A stretch of 64,000 bases of DNA from Ceratothoa steindachneri (lineage: Eukaryota; Arthropoda; Malacostraca; Isopoda; Cymothoidae): assembly GCA_963969495.1 (NCBI GenBank), contig OZ018324.1:49299503-49363502 (forward strand), read 5' to 3'. The position numbers were made by a program, and so were the translations under genes. Below the pieces are notes generated by a model. It was not told the DNA's origin and did not search any database. It saw only the letters and a list, made by a program, of their open reading frames with translations. This document shows, in pieces, positions 11,332 to 21,536 of this stretch. The number at the start of each line of letters is the position of its first letter. Position 1 is the stretch's first letter.

Positions 11332-11802
11332 TCAGCCTGAGGACGAGCGAAATACCTGTCTGGTCGCACAGTACTCGCAGATATTTTTGGCACCCTCATC
11401 GGCGCAATTATTCCCCGCAATTAACACATGTCCACGAACCCAACAGAAGATAATCTCGACATCCGCTTGGCTTGCCGTAACTGTGGTGTCATGGATACTG
11501 CGAACCTGAGCATATGAGGATTCTAATGTCCCAAAAGTATTCAGGGCGTTTTGTGAGTAGCTTAAGATCAGAATCCGGTCTCCGAACCGAACACGACGTG
11601 TTATTTCCCAAACCGAGCGGTGTATTGGGACTAGATTAGTCTTGAAGACATACAACGCGTCTGGTAGAGTCCCGCTGACTTCAAACATAGGGGTATAACG
11701 TGAAAGCCGACACCCTCCTAGGATTTGAAGCCATCCGTGTACATAGTTATAGATCCAGCGTGACACGAAGTGTACTCCAAAAAGACCGAACGAAATACTC
11801 AT
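11332..11802 (-). pseudogene. LINE-A copy 1 RNase H domain
   Basis: A 156-residue minus-strand frame. Its C-terminal half has FGDRILILSYSQNALNTFG (RNase H 'xILSDSQAAL' strand and helix with the catalytic D read as Y), then VEIIFCWVRGHVLIAGNNCA, the 'FxWVPGHVGIxGNExAD' signature, followed by DEGAK. The histidine and final aspartate of the active site are kept. This domain removes template RNA during target-primed reverse transcription. Its presence puts LINE-A in the RNase H-bearing I/Jockey-related set. Confidence 0.85.
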
Positions 11803-11849
11803 TCACTGTAGAAGCTTTTGCAGCAGAGGCTTGGCGAGAAACAGGATAG

Positions 11850-12900
11850 CGTCCTGGGAAGAACCAGAGACGCTATCGTCCCGTGAGCTATAGAGAGCTC
11901 TAGAAGGAGTTTCCTAGCCCTAAACTCAAAGGGGTAAGGGTATGAATAGCGTCTCTCGGTCGCATATGGACAGTTGAGATCGGTGATAGCGTTGTTAGTC
12001 AGGGCAAAGTGTGTGACACTGGAAAACTTTCCTGGTTAGAAGCTCTGTTCCTTCCATGCTGGGCCGGAGGAGAGTGCCTCCACCACCTGTAAGGTGGAAT
12101 CAACGATCTCGCGAAAATTCAGAGATAAAAATTAATAAATGGAAGGCGTCTCTTACCTTCAATCGTGTAGAGGGTCTCCATAATATCGTATCGCCATGCG
12201 GTATTATATACCTTCTCCAGATCGATAAACAGCGATAAGTAGTGCACTCTAAGAATGAAGGACTCGCAGATAGCATTTTACAGCCCGAGGGGAGCATCTG
12301 ACATGTAAAGAATTTTTTGGAAGCAGCAATGTGCAGAACATACGTGGTCTCGGCTCTTTAGAAAAAGCTAATCTAACATTTACCGACTTCTCAATCAACT
12401 TGCACACGCAGTAGGTTGGAGAAACTGGGCGGAAACAGGCCAGGTGGAGTAATCTCTCCCCAGTTTGCAAATTTCTAGCACAGTGGCCATTCGCCAAGAG
12501 TCTGGGAAGATACCCCCTGTCCAGATCCTTTTGTTGAACAAATCTAACAGAAATGCCATGTATCGTTCACTAAGCTTTCGAAGCACGACATACAGGACAT
12601 CGTCTGGAACAGGGGAGGAGGGTCCACTCATGAAGCGAGAACGGAACTTAATGTATACTTACTCACTCAATGTATACTTGTCGTTGAAGGGTTCTCCGAC
12701 TCTAGAGGTAAAGTCCATTCTGCGGCCTTTAGCGACATCATGACGAACATTCATTCGTGACGGTGCAGCATTTTGGCTAGTTAATGAGGAGAAAGGGGTC
12801 GGGAAAGACTTAGCCACGAACACGGGGTTAGAGATTGCTGTCCCATTCTCTTAGGGAACAGGAGAGAAATGGTGTGAAAACTTGCCCCAAATACTTTTGA
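11850..12900 (-). pseudogene. LINE-A copy 1 reverse transcriptase remnant
   Basis: Minus strand. The N-terminal part has PDDVLYVVLRKLSERYM then FNKRIWTGGIFPDSWRMATV, the conserved 'IPDxWRxATVxPIxK' region. VSPTYCVCKLIEKSVNVRL follows in another frame and corresponds to RPISLTSCxCKLMERMI. The motif A region is readable near 12150-12240 as a frame beginning LFIDLEK. A clear FADD/YADD catalytic motif could not be found, so the palm is incomplete. Several frameshifts are present. Confidence 0.7.
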
Positions 12901-13234
12901 CTAGTTTCCACATCTCCGTAAGAGGGGTTTCACCGTTAAGCAAAGCTACTTATGCTCGCCTGGAAGAGCGTCGAGCGTGCTCCGAAATATACCGTAACCT
13001 AGCCTAGCTCAACAAAATTTACCGACGGTGAAATTTTTATGGCTGTTGTTATTACAAATGTACGCATATAGCTTATGTCTGAGGGCCGCCTCACACTCGG
13101 CTGACCATCAATAAAGCGAACGTCGTGAAAAACGACCAGACTTTCTCGGAATAGTAATGTCTACCGCTATCAGGTTGCCGGAGAAAACTCAACAGCATCA
13201 TCCACTCATAAACATCTCGACTAGGATAGAGAAA

Positions 13235-13932
13235 TCAGTCATTTCCTAAGATGCAGACCATCGCGCCCGCTTCACCTATCACTACGGTGGTATTTGAGGC
13301 GGCAGCAGTCCCAACAAATGATACTTGAATGGTAAAGTGATCACTATCATTAAAGTCATCTACCACCAAACTCAGGATATGCATCCGAAGAGCAGAGGGA
13401 CAGATCGATATAAGAAAATTAACTGGGTCTTGGACAGTGATCTGTAAACTCCTCCACATTTAGTACACCTATTTCAAGCGCGTCGACCAAGTCACCTAAT
13501 GACCTACCTCCGGGATTGATAGACTAGTCTCCCGAGAGGGTGTGGCTACCGGTAAAATCCCAAGGTAGGAGAAACAACCTGGGCAACCGTTCCACGACGC
13601 GGTGAAAATCTCCGCAGAGAAGTCTACTGAAGGTGGATTTACGCACAAATTACAATAAATATATTTCCTAACCAAGTGTAGCTGCACTGCCTGAAAGGAA
13701 GTATTTATAGCAAATAAAAAAAAACAGAGACATTATGCCGGATGTAAATCGCGTACCCTAAAACCCGGCCCCCGTCTCTTGGTGGTGGGGTCGCAAAACC
13801 CTTATACGGGGTCGCAAAACCCTTATACTCTGGAAGGATTGGAAGATGGCACGCCATCAGCTTAGTCTCCTGCAAAAAATAACTAAGTGGAAAGGGAGCT
13901 GACGAGGATTCACAGCACTCCGAGGGTGCCAA
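13235..13932 (-). pseudogene. LINE-A copy 1 AP endonuclease domain remnant
   Basis: Three minus-strand frames form one exonuclease/endonuclease/phosphatase domain that nicks the target. They are LQETKLMACHLPI (the catalytic glutamate motif 'LQET', about 13890), VNPPSVDFSAEIFTASWNG then YLGILPVATPSRE (the GDFNGRH region, altered), and FNDSDHFTIQVSF (the SDHF motif, about 13340-13360). The SDH triad end is preserved while the central D/N motif is lost in the visible frame. The domain is interrupted by stops and a 21-bp internal duplication at 13787-13828. Confidence 0.75.
13787..13828. repeat. 21-bp perfect tandem duplication inside LINE-A endonuclease
   Basis: Two identical adjacent 21-bp units (13787-13807, 13808-13828). 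On the minus strand they encode YKGFATP twice, keeping the frame. Confidence 0.9.
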
Positions 13933-14410
13933 GAGTCCGCAGCAATTCCCATTGAAGTAATATGCCGTCCAAGCCTAGCTCGAAGAGATGCTGGAGGTGG
14001 GGAGGGGGGACTCTTTGAAGCTCCTTTGGTGCTGTCCTCCTTTCGGGATGCAGCGTTAGGAACCTTGGACTATGCCCTCACGATCACCTTTATGGGGTTT
14101 TCTTCTGTGATTCTAACGACTCCGTAAAGGCGCACGGTCATTTTGCCTTACCTGAAATTGTTACGCTGGGAAAAGGTGTGGAGCTTCGGTTGTAGCCAAG
14201 GCAGAATGTAAACCCTTTGTGCCACTACCTTTGCGCAGGGAGCACCTGGTCAGCGTAGAGAAGTGTAGGGTAGAACCCAAAATTGACACACTTGCCAAGC
14301 AGCCACGAACACAGCCCTCGGCTAAACCCTACTTTGACGTCTTTATGAGCAATTCGTATGGCCACACTGGTGACAGTAGTAGCACTTCCCCAGCAGTGGA
14401 ACGAATGCTT

Positions 14411-15250
14411 TCACGCAGTAGCAATACAAACTGACACGCACTGCTCAGGGAGCCTGTCACAGTCGAACGTGGCGAAGAGTGTAGGGGTGGGTTTCGAGGC
14501 CCTTCCCTCTTTCAGTATCACATGTTCGACCTTTACCAACCCTTGGTCAGCTAACTCTTCTGTTATGTGTTTTAAAGCGTAGTCCCCAAGTTGCCCCACA
14601 TAAACCATTCCTTTCATGAAATGCATGGTAGAGTGCGGCTCCACACTCATCAGCAAGTCATTGAGTGTCTGAAAGGAACTAATCATGGTCGCCTCGGAAA
14701 GGTCTACCGCATTCGGCAGAAGGCTCTTGTCTGAGAAACGGATCACCATTGGCTTCTCTCCGCTAGCAGAGACTTGGAGGGGTATTTGATACAGCAGAGG
14801 GTACTCACCCCCTTTAAATAGGTGGAGCTAACCGAAGGCGGCTTCAAAAGTGATAGAGGTGAAACTCCCGCATAGGTCGTGACTGCCGGAAAAGTTTAAA
14901 TTCAGTGAACCTGCCTGCGACGGCTCTATTCTGACCGCAACAAGAGATATGTCGATTGTGGGCTTCTTGCTTACCCCGGACGATGCCACAAGGACGAGCA
15001 GTATACGCCATCACCACCACTCCATGGGAACCTCACACCAAATCCTAAGAGTGGGGTGGTAGGCAGGTCAGAGTGGCATATCAGGCTTATTAACCGGCCT
15101 CAGATAGGTCTGGGTCACCACGCCCAAGAGCCAAGAGAAGTCAGAGCCTCTGTCCAGGACGAGCACTATAAGAAGTGGGCCAATGAAAGGGAATGAAGAT
15201 GTAGTAGTAGAAATGGCGCACGCACCAGTTTCTCCTAAAGCTATACCCAA
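14411..15250 (-). pseudogene. LINE-A copy 1 ORF1 (gag-like) remnant
   Basis: The best block is the minus-strand frame 14749-14411, containing MVIRFSDKSLLPNAVDLSEA, a segment STMHFMKGMVYVGQLGDYAL and EELADQGLVKVEHVILKEGR. The second half aligns by eye with STMNFVKGVVDVRKLVDYSL and LADQGAVKTERVIKERARL in the 32.3-34.9 kb copy, which identifies both as one family. The gag-like role, binding the LINE RNA, is inferred from position before the endonuclease. Upstream (15250-14750) the frame is degraded. Confidence 0.65.
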
Positions 15251-15569
15251 AATGGAGGTCCCCTCTCTTTCGGGTCTATCCTTACGGGCATTGAGGCCAA
15301 AAGAACATGCTACTCCTCCAGCTATAAAGGAGAGTATCCCTCAGTGGTGAACCTAGAACGGGAGGTCGTGTTTCTCGAACATGTTTGAAATTCACCCAAG
15401 AAAGGGACGATCAAGAATGCCTTCCTTACCTCGATATTCTCATCAGTTAAGGTCACAAACTTAGGCTTCTGCTTAAACCAGTGTTTTTCTCAACGTGGAC
15501 GTCAGCAACCCCTTCTGGGCTTTGTTGTGTTAAAGGGGGCGCAGTAAGTTTATAGTTCACTTAGGGGGT

Positions 15570-15855
15570 GGTGAACATACATAAGGCGGCGGTGGGCATT
15601 TATCCATTTTTATTACAAGTTTTCAAATATTATTCAACATTAGAATTTCTACAAACACTCCCAATGATCAATATTAGACATACGTCCATGTATTTTACAG
15701 ATAAAGTAATGTTACAAGTTAATTACGTCAAATTGAGTCTTAGCCAATTGTAACTTACCATTCCGCCACACAAGGTATAACCACTTACTTTCCAAACTTA
15801 GCTTTTGTTAAATTATGTCTAAATAGAATAGAATTTTTCAATTTTTCCCTCACTG
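15570..15855. other. No recognisable gene
   Basis: AT-rich linker between LINE-A copy 1 and a Penelope fragment; nothing supported. Confidence 0.5.
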
Positions 15856-15859
15856 TTAA

Positions 15860-16463
15860 CAATGGCTACGCACAGGAATTTATTGATGCCGTTATAAAGA
15901 GGAAAATGGACTTGACCGTTAGTTTATGGTGGTCGTTCTACACCGAAGAAAAAGATCATAAACCTTTGTTATAAGGCTGTATTAGATGCAGGCTATCGCA
16001 GAGATGAAAAGGCCCTCAAAGCCATTGTACACCAGAACGTTTCCCTGATTGATATTAATACACATTTGAACCTAATAATATATTACAACACAAAGAAAAC
16101 AGCTCTCTCCCTCCTTCAAAGAAACTCCAGGAGACTAACATCATTTACGAGTATTCGTGTAAACTCGGTGACTGCGAACACCGCAATTTCACGTACATCG
16201 GCGTGACTTCCACAACTCTGTCGAGGCGACTGACTGTTCACCTACAAAATGGCGCCATTGAAAAACATACTCACTCTCATGGTACTACTCTAACCCGTGA
16301 AACGCTCAATAGGAACACCTCCATCAACTTGCGGCTCCAAAACCGTCGGGGATTGCAAAAGGCCGAGGCCGTAATTATCCAAGACAAGGAAGCGACGATT
16401 AAAGTGCAGCTTCAGCTAGAGACCATCCTTCCGACATTTGACATTGGAAATTGGACATATTAA
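15860..16463 (+). pseudogene. Penelope-like element 3' fragment with GIY-YIG endonuclease
   Basis: Conceptual translation includes YAQEFIDAVIKRKMDL and IDINTHLNLIIYYNTKKT. A switch of frame gives NIIYEYSCKLGDCEHRNFT and YIGVTSTTLSRRLTVHLQNG, then a long tail to a stop at 16463. 'Y-x-C...YIG-T...L..R...H' is the GIY-YIG nuclease of Penelope-like elements. The same layout with IYEYTCEMGDCE and YIGMTETKLTRRM occurs at 49.3 kb, so both belong to one subgroup distinct from the 38-40 kb element. Upstream RT is missing; at least two frameshifts. Confidence 0.8.
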
Positions 16464-16911
16464 TTGTGAAAGGAAAAATACATACACGCATATAAGATTG
16501 CAATTGCCCTCATGTATGCATATATTTATGTAATAGTAGTAGATTGATAGATAGGGATAGATTTCCCTGGTGAAAAGGGTAAAAGGGTTATTTGAGTTTG
16601 ATGTTGTTTCTCAGCGTTCTATCTTAATATTCATGGTCTTTTGCTTACTCTTTTATGTTTCTTTCTTGTGTTCTTCTTGGTTTATGGTTCTTTTGCATGT
16701 TTGTTTGTGTTGTTTCTGATTTGTGTTGTTACTGTTTGTGTTATCGTTTTGTTCTGTGTAGTTTATGATAGTTTTTCTTGTAGCATTCAAGCCTTTGTAG
16801 GTGTTTTCTGTATCTCTCGTGTTCTTCTCGTTGTATGTTTGTGTATTTTTATTAAAGTGTTCTGTTCATTGGGTAATCTTTGCGACGTTTATTGCTTGTC
16901 GTAGTGAAGTC

Positions 16912-17109
16912 CTATGTGTAGATCGGTTCTTCCTGTCTTTCGGTCTGCACTTTATTGCTGATGAAGTCTAGTCTTCTTCTGTTTCTGTCGTATGGTGGAA
17001 TGTCTATGTGTCTTTGCCTGGTCTCGTCCGTCATGAGTCGTGGTACTTTCTCCCAGATTTTGCGGGCTCTACTCTGCAGTTCCAAGTTGATTGGAGTCAT
17101 TTGGATCAT
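16912..17109 (-). pseudogene. LINE-B RT C-terminal tail
   Basis: The minus-strand frame with LELQSRARKIWEKVPRLM and IPPYDRNRRRLDFISNKVQ ends at a stop at 16912, just before an A-rich 3' UTR. It lies downstream of the RT in the expected place for the C-terminus of a Jockey-type ORF2. No domain is recognisable in it. Confidence 0.6.
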
Positions 17110-17277
17110 GCGGTGTAGGTCCCTCTTATAAGTGCGTTATAAATTTTTTTCTTGTTAGCCGTGTTCATGTTTTTTAATCTGAACAGCTTTGAAAGCTCGG
17201 CCTTCGCGCGCGCTGCCGTCTAGGTGACGTGGCTACCATATCCATTTTTACCCATCCTTAGTCCTAGCACTGTCCCA

Positions 17278-18526
17278 TCAGAGCTGTATGGAATGCGGGC
17301 GTTTCATATCGGCCCGTTTCATACGGAAGAATGGGATCACCTTGAACTTCTGGGTGTTAGTGACAATCTTCCATCTTCTCTCGAACCTGCTGACGTGGTC
17401 GATCTCTCTGGCGGTGATTCGTGCCATGAGTTCGGGACTTTTGAAGGGGGCAGTCATGATCTGGGTGATGTCGTCGGTGAACTTGACGTACAGCGAATCT
17501 TCCCTTATCGGATCGGGTAGATCGAGGGTGTATATGTTATATATGAGGGGGTTTAGGCACCCACCTTGCGGTACGCCTGCAGTCAGCTCGAATTCTGGTC
17601 CCGTGTGGTCGAATATTTGTATATATGCTATTCTGTCAGTCACATAGTCACATAGAATTTTTTCTAGTCGTGAGTTTAGTCCAAGTCTCAGTATTTTGTA
17701 CTGGACCTCAGTCCAGCGAATCTTCCCTTATCGGATCGGGTAGATCGAGGGTGTATATGTTATATATGAGGGGGTTTAGGCACCCACCTTGCGGTACGCC
17801 TGCAGTCAGCTCGAATTCTGGTCCCGTGTGGTCGAATATTTGTATATATGCTATTCTGTCAGTCACATAGTCACATAGAATTTTTTCTAGTCGTGAGTTT
17901 AGTCCAAGTCTCAGTATTTTGTACTGGACCTCAGTCCTCCATACTTTGTATAATGACTTCTTAACATCTCTGAGCACCAGGTTGGCGTACCTTTTCTGGC
18001 TAGCGATCTTCGCCAGTTTCTCCGTGATTACTGCCAGCGCCGTATCAGTCCCTCTCCCTAATCGGAATCCAAGTTCGTGTTGGTTATGGAGGTTGTTCTC
18101 CTCCATAAAATCTTGGATTCTATTAGCAAGCATCTTTTCGAAGACCTTGCCTGCCACTTCGAGGAGGGAAATGGGTCTGAAATTCGCTGGGCCGGTCGGC
18201 AGTTTTCCGGCTTTGGGAATGAAGATCATTTTGGCGATCTTCCATTCATCCGGAAAATAGCCAAGATGTTATGGGGGGCGTTCAGCCAGTTCAGTTTGGT
18301 CAATTTTGTTTTCCCTGGTGCTCTCTGTTTGAAGGCACGTAGCGTCGATAGAATTTCTGTCCGCACTTATATTATTAAAGGGGTACGTCCTGCCTACTAC
18401 TTGTCTTAACTGGTCATTGATTTGTTCTTTAAAGTCCGGGTCAAAGTGTTCATTCTCGTCTGGTGTGATGGAGAACACATTTTTCCAAACGGTTCTGAAC
18501 ACTTCTTCCGTTTCTATTGGGGTCAT
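17278..18526 (-). pseudogene. LINE-B reverse transcriptase, interrupted by tandem duplication
   Basis: Jockey-like RT in pieces on the minus strand. 18526-18269 holds ITPDENEHFDPDFKEQIND. 18229-17708 has MIFIPKAGKLPTGPANFRPI, ISLLEVAGKVFEKMLANRIQ, HELGFRLGRGTDTALAV and GVPQGGCLNPLIYNIYTLDL (motif B). 17643-17278 repeats the GVPQGGCLNP segment and then gives VKFTDDITQIM, the (F/Y)xDD catalytic box read as FTDD. The break between the last two is a perfect 223-bp tandem duplication (17492-17937), not a multiple of three. Without it the frame would be nearly continuous. A frameshift also lies near 18230-18270. Confidence 0.9.
17492..17937. repeat. Perfect 223-bp tandem duplication in LINE-B RT
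   Basis: 17492-17714 and 17715-17937 appear identical base for base. The unit spans the motif B region and shifts the reading frame (223 = 74x3 + 1). Confidence 0.95.
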
Positions 18527-19006
18527 TTGTGTTCCGTCGTCTTTTTTAAGAAGTATGTCTTTGTCAGGTGGCTTACCTTTCAGTTTTGAAAGAGTGTTTT
18601 AAAAAGTTCGGGGGTCCACTTCTTCGTCCATCTTGTCTAAGAGGTTATTCCAAAGAGCTTCTTGCTGTTCAGTTATATGTCTCTTCATTTCGGTCCTTAG
18701 TATCCTTAGACGTCTGTTTTTGTCTCTGTCTGTGCCAGTCAGTCTGATATCTTCAAATAATCTCTTGTATTCATCCGTTGAGTCGTATAATTCCTGAGTC
18801 TACCTTGGTGCTGGTAACGTTTTGTACGATGTTTTGGGTACTGCTGCGCGATCCGCCCCCACTATTACCTCCGTTAACCTTGCCAGTTCCTGGTCGATTT
18901 CTTCCAGGGTGGCTTCCTCGAGTGGTAGAAGTTTGAACTCACCGAAAAGGGTACGGTACCCTTCCTAGTTCGTTCTAGAAAAGCACTTTCTCTTCCTGAT
19001 GGGTAT

Positions 19007-19404
19007 CTAAATGGGGCTTGAGGATATCTTGATCAGGGTAGCGACGTGGTCGCTTGGGATTAGAGGGCCTGGCTGAATGAAATAGTTGTAGGGAAATTGT
19101 GAGCTGGTGAGGATGACATCCGGCTTTGTTGCGAAGGTTTCGGTGATATAGGTGGGGAAGTTGGGATCAATTCGAACAACAATACTCCCGCCAATAAGGT
19201 TCCTCAAGTTCCTCCCTTTCTTATTTAGAACTCCGGTATATCCGGATTCCTGGCATCTGGCGTTGAGATCTCCCCCGAACAGGACTGTTCTCCCATGTGC
19301 ACACAGTTGGAGAAAATTGTGCGTCGGGATATAGTCTCGTCTTGGGGGTTGGTACCCAGTGGACACTACCAGTGGCCCCAGGGTAGTCTGGATCTCGATG
19401 GCCA
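19007..19404 (-). pseudogene. LINE-B endonuclease, C-terminal half
   Basis: Frame of about 130 residues beginning AIEIQTTLGPLVVSTGYQPP, then TVLFGGDLNARC (GGDxNA catalytic motif) and ending with LIPSDHVATLIKIS (SDH catalytic motif). The N-terminal half, in the other orientation, ends at the same AIEI position (21211-21511). This frame has no stop within its own limits and so looks younger than LINE-A. Nicks target DNA for target-primed reverse transcription in the nucleus. Confidence 0.9.
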
Positions 19405-19709
19405 AGACTACTAAGATTTTTGTTACAATTTACGTTTCTCTTGGTATGTGACATTCGCAAAACGCTTCCGAAGATTTTCTCGATTATCGAAATTTTCATG
19501 TGTAAAATCTTCCTATCCGCCAATTATAAACAGTGAGTGTGGTACATATTCAATACCACTCAAAGAGCCAGTGCCACCTATAATCCTGGACTACCGCAAG
19601 TTACCGGACACCAATTCTGCTCTTTAAAAGGTAAAGTTTTAATTGGACCTTGGAAATTCTCTCTATTTCTCTATTCTGATTCTTTCACTTTTCTACACCT
19701 CTGACTAAA

Positions 19710-21141
19710 ATGACAATGCCGCAAAAATGACCAACGACGTACTCAGGATCAGCCTGAGGATTCTCCCCTAAAGGACTAAGGCCGATCGGGGGGACGTCTT
19801 CTCCATTGCCTATGGTGAGCTAGACGTAAAAAATGCTGAGCTCCTGGCTTCGTCCAAAGCCACTGCAGTTTTCAAAACAATCAACCTAACCCCCAAAATT
19901 CCGCCTCAAATTCAAGCACACCGTAGTGTGGTCTGCCGCAAGTTAGACCCATAGGGGGGACACCACACATCCGACGAAATCTCTCGAGAGATCGAGAACA
20001 ACCACAAGTGGGCTAAAGTCTTGGAAATAATCAAATTTAAAGACTACACCCACGTATTCAAGGTGGTCTTCCAAGACACTACTATGGCACAAAATGCAAA
20101 AGAGTTGGATCTCTTCCTCTTTCACGTCAGGGTCTGCCCCGAACAAATCGAAAGGGAGGAATTTATCCAGGTACAAACCTGCTTTAAGTGATACAAGCAC
20201 AATGAGCATACCACCAAATCATGCCCTAAGACGAAAAATGTCTTCTCCATATGCAGCAAATCTAGTCACACCTGGCGTGAATGCAAGAGTTGAGAGAGGA
20301 AATGCATAAACTGCAAAGGGAAACACGGGGCAATGGCGATGTCTTACCCAGCAAAAAAAGAAGCGATCAGGAAAGAGCAGCAGAGAAAGAAGGACGAAGA
20401 AGAGGCAAAAAATAATAGGTCGTATGCCAAAGTGGCCAAGGCGGGAGTTAGAGAGGCCTCAGCCCAGCCTACCTACCTCAAGGTAGATAATGAGCAGTCC
20501 ACAAAAATCATGTGCTGCATATATTATGCGCACATTGCCAACTTTACCAGACCAGGCTACTTCAAGAAGGAATTAAACCAAATGTTGGTAAAAAAACGGG
20601 ATGGATGAGATGTGGTTCCCGGAGAACCCTCCATCTGAGGAAGTGCTGCGTATCCAAATGCAGCCGCCCCAAACCCCAAAAACGAACGCCCAAGAAGGAA
20701 CTGTTCCCCCTCTAACAACAAAGGCGCAAGAAAGAAATGTTCCCCCTCCAATAACCAACACCCCGAAAAACCCCGAAGCCCCAACTAACAAAATTCCCAA
20801 TACGGAATTAGAGCCAAAACCAAAACACCGCCACGGTAGCCGCACCAAATGGTCACCCAACAGGCAGGGGTTGAGGTCTACCTCATCCTCGGGAGAAGGC
20901 AAGCATGCCTATCATGGCAGGCGAATCCAGCTCAAAATATACACCACAGATAGTGCCCCCATTCCCAGAAACCAAGACAGATAAGGATGTGAGTGACGGC
21001 GTGACAACGGGCCGTTATAAGTGGGAGTATAGCGAGGACATTCCTGAGAAGGTGGTCGAAGAGGCCCTCATTCTGGGAATGGTCCGGCTGAACCAGGAGG
21101 CCTTCGCAACACTGACGACCTCTGAATTCAGCAAAAAGTGA
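19710..21141 (+). pseudogene. LINE-B ORF1, gag-like with CCHC zinc knuckles
   Basis: Early part: MTNDVLRISLRI, VFSIAYGELDVKNAELLASS and NNHKWAKVLEIIKFKDYTHV, the RRM-like 'pre-knuckle' region of Jockey gags. Knuckles: VQTCFK, stop, YKHNEHTTKSCP, then NVFSICSKSSHTWREC and KCINCKGKHGAMAM, which is C-x2-C-x4-H-x4-C spacing with some cysteines replaced. A lysine/glutamate-rich linker (KKEAIRKEQQRKKDEEEAK) and a proline-rich segment (20601-20984) follow, ending near 21141. Binds element RNA. Two in-frame stops and at least two frameshifts break it. Confidence 0.8.
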
Positions 21142-21210
21142 TCCGGTAGATACCGATCTCCTCCAGCCAGCCCCTCCACACCTAAGAAACTCGGCAAAAG
21201 GATCGAAAAA

Positions 21211-21511
21211 TTGACATACATCATGTATGGACTGACAAAAGACCTGACAATACTACAAATGAACACAGATGGATGGATCGACAAACAAATGACTTACGGC
21301 AACATCATCAGACAATGTGACCCTGATATCGTTCTGATATCAGAACACGGAGTTGACACAACGCAGAAAACTATGAAAATTTTTAACTACGCTGTTATAA
21401 CTAAGAATCACAGCCAGGAACGTTTCGATGGCGCTGTCATCGTATTCAAAAAAGGTATCCTATTCAGGTCACTCCCAGATTTAGACGAGTCCTATCTGGC
21501 CATCGAGATCC
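21211..21511 (+). pseudogene. LINE-B endonuclease, N-terminal half
   Basis: Open frame with LTILQMNTDGWIDKQMTYGN (the N-terminal catalytic asparagine strand), CDPDIVLISEHGVD (catalytic glutamate region, 'LxETxx' read as ISEHG) and FDGAVIVFKKGI, ending at YLAIEI where LINE homology stops. The downstream residues to the stop at 21552 are flanking sequence. Its missing C-terminal half is on the opposite strand at 19007-19404. Confidence 0.88.
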
Positions 21512-21536
21512 TTCCGACGACTCGATGTCGTCGGAA
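21512..21536. repeat. Short perfect inverted repeat at the LINE-B outer edge
   Basis: TTCCGACGAC and GTCGTCGGAA flank a 5-bp loop, immediately next to the end of LINE homology. Confidence 0.8.

Larger units (their letters stand above)
10655..15560 (-). mobile_element. LINE-A copy 1: near full-length, decayed non-LTR retrotransposon with RNase H
   Basis: Reading the minus strand from about 15.5 kb to 10.66 kb gives the order ORF1, AP-type endonuclease, reverse transcriptase, RNase H, 3' UTR and a short A-rich tail (TTTTTTT on the plus strand near 10662-10668). This is the layout of I/Jockey-group LINEs that keep RNase H. The frames are broken many times. Parts of the same family recur at 32.3-34.9 kb (5' half, plus strand) and 41545-41926 (3' tail, minus strand). 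Length of about 4.9 kb is normal for the group. The 5' boundary is uncertain. Confidence 0.8.
16540..19404 (-). mobile_element. LINE-B, 3' segment (Jockey-like), sense on minus strand
   Basis: From 19404 down to about 16.54 kb the minus strand carries the C-terminal half of an AP endonuclease, a reverse transcriptase, a C-terminal tail and an A-rich 3' UTR ending near CTATCTATCAATC. It starts exactly at a 15-bp sequence (TGGCCATCGAGATCC, 19390-19404) that also ends the oppositely oriented 5' segment (21497-21511). The two are therefore halves of one insertion. The 3' boundary is approximate. Confidence 0.85.
19405..21511 (+). mobile_element. LINE-B, 5' segment, inverted relative to its 3' segment
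   Basis: Plus-strand ORF1 (about 19.7-21.14 kb) followed by the N-terminal half of ORF2 endonuclease (21211-21511). The segment ends at TGGCCATCGAGATCC, the same 15 bp with which the minus-strand 3' segment begins at 19404. The LINE 5' end lies at the inner junction near 19405. This arrangement, 5' part inverted and its interior edge facing the flank, is the product expected from twin priming. Confidence 0.85.

Noticed and set aside
16641..16904. Plus-strand 87-codon Val/Cys/Leu/Phe-rich frame that looks like a membrane protein
   Set aside because: It is the reverse complement of the A-rich LINE-B 3' UTR (AAACA-type), which forces hydrophobic codons.
17288..18602. Plus-strand frames of 80-120 codons across the LINE-B RT
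   Set aside because: Antisense shadows of the minus-strand RT; no protein family on the plus strand. Two share a C-terminus only because of the 223-bp duplication.
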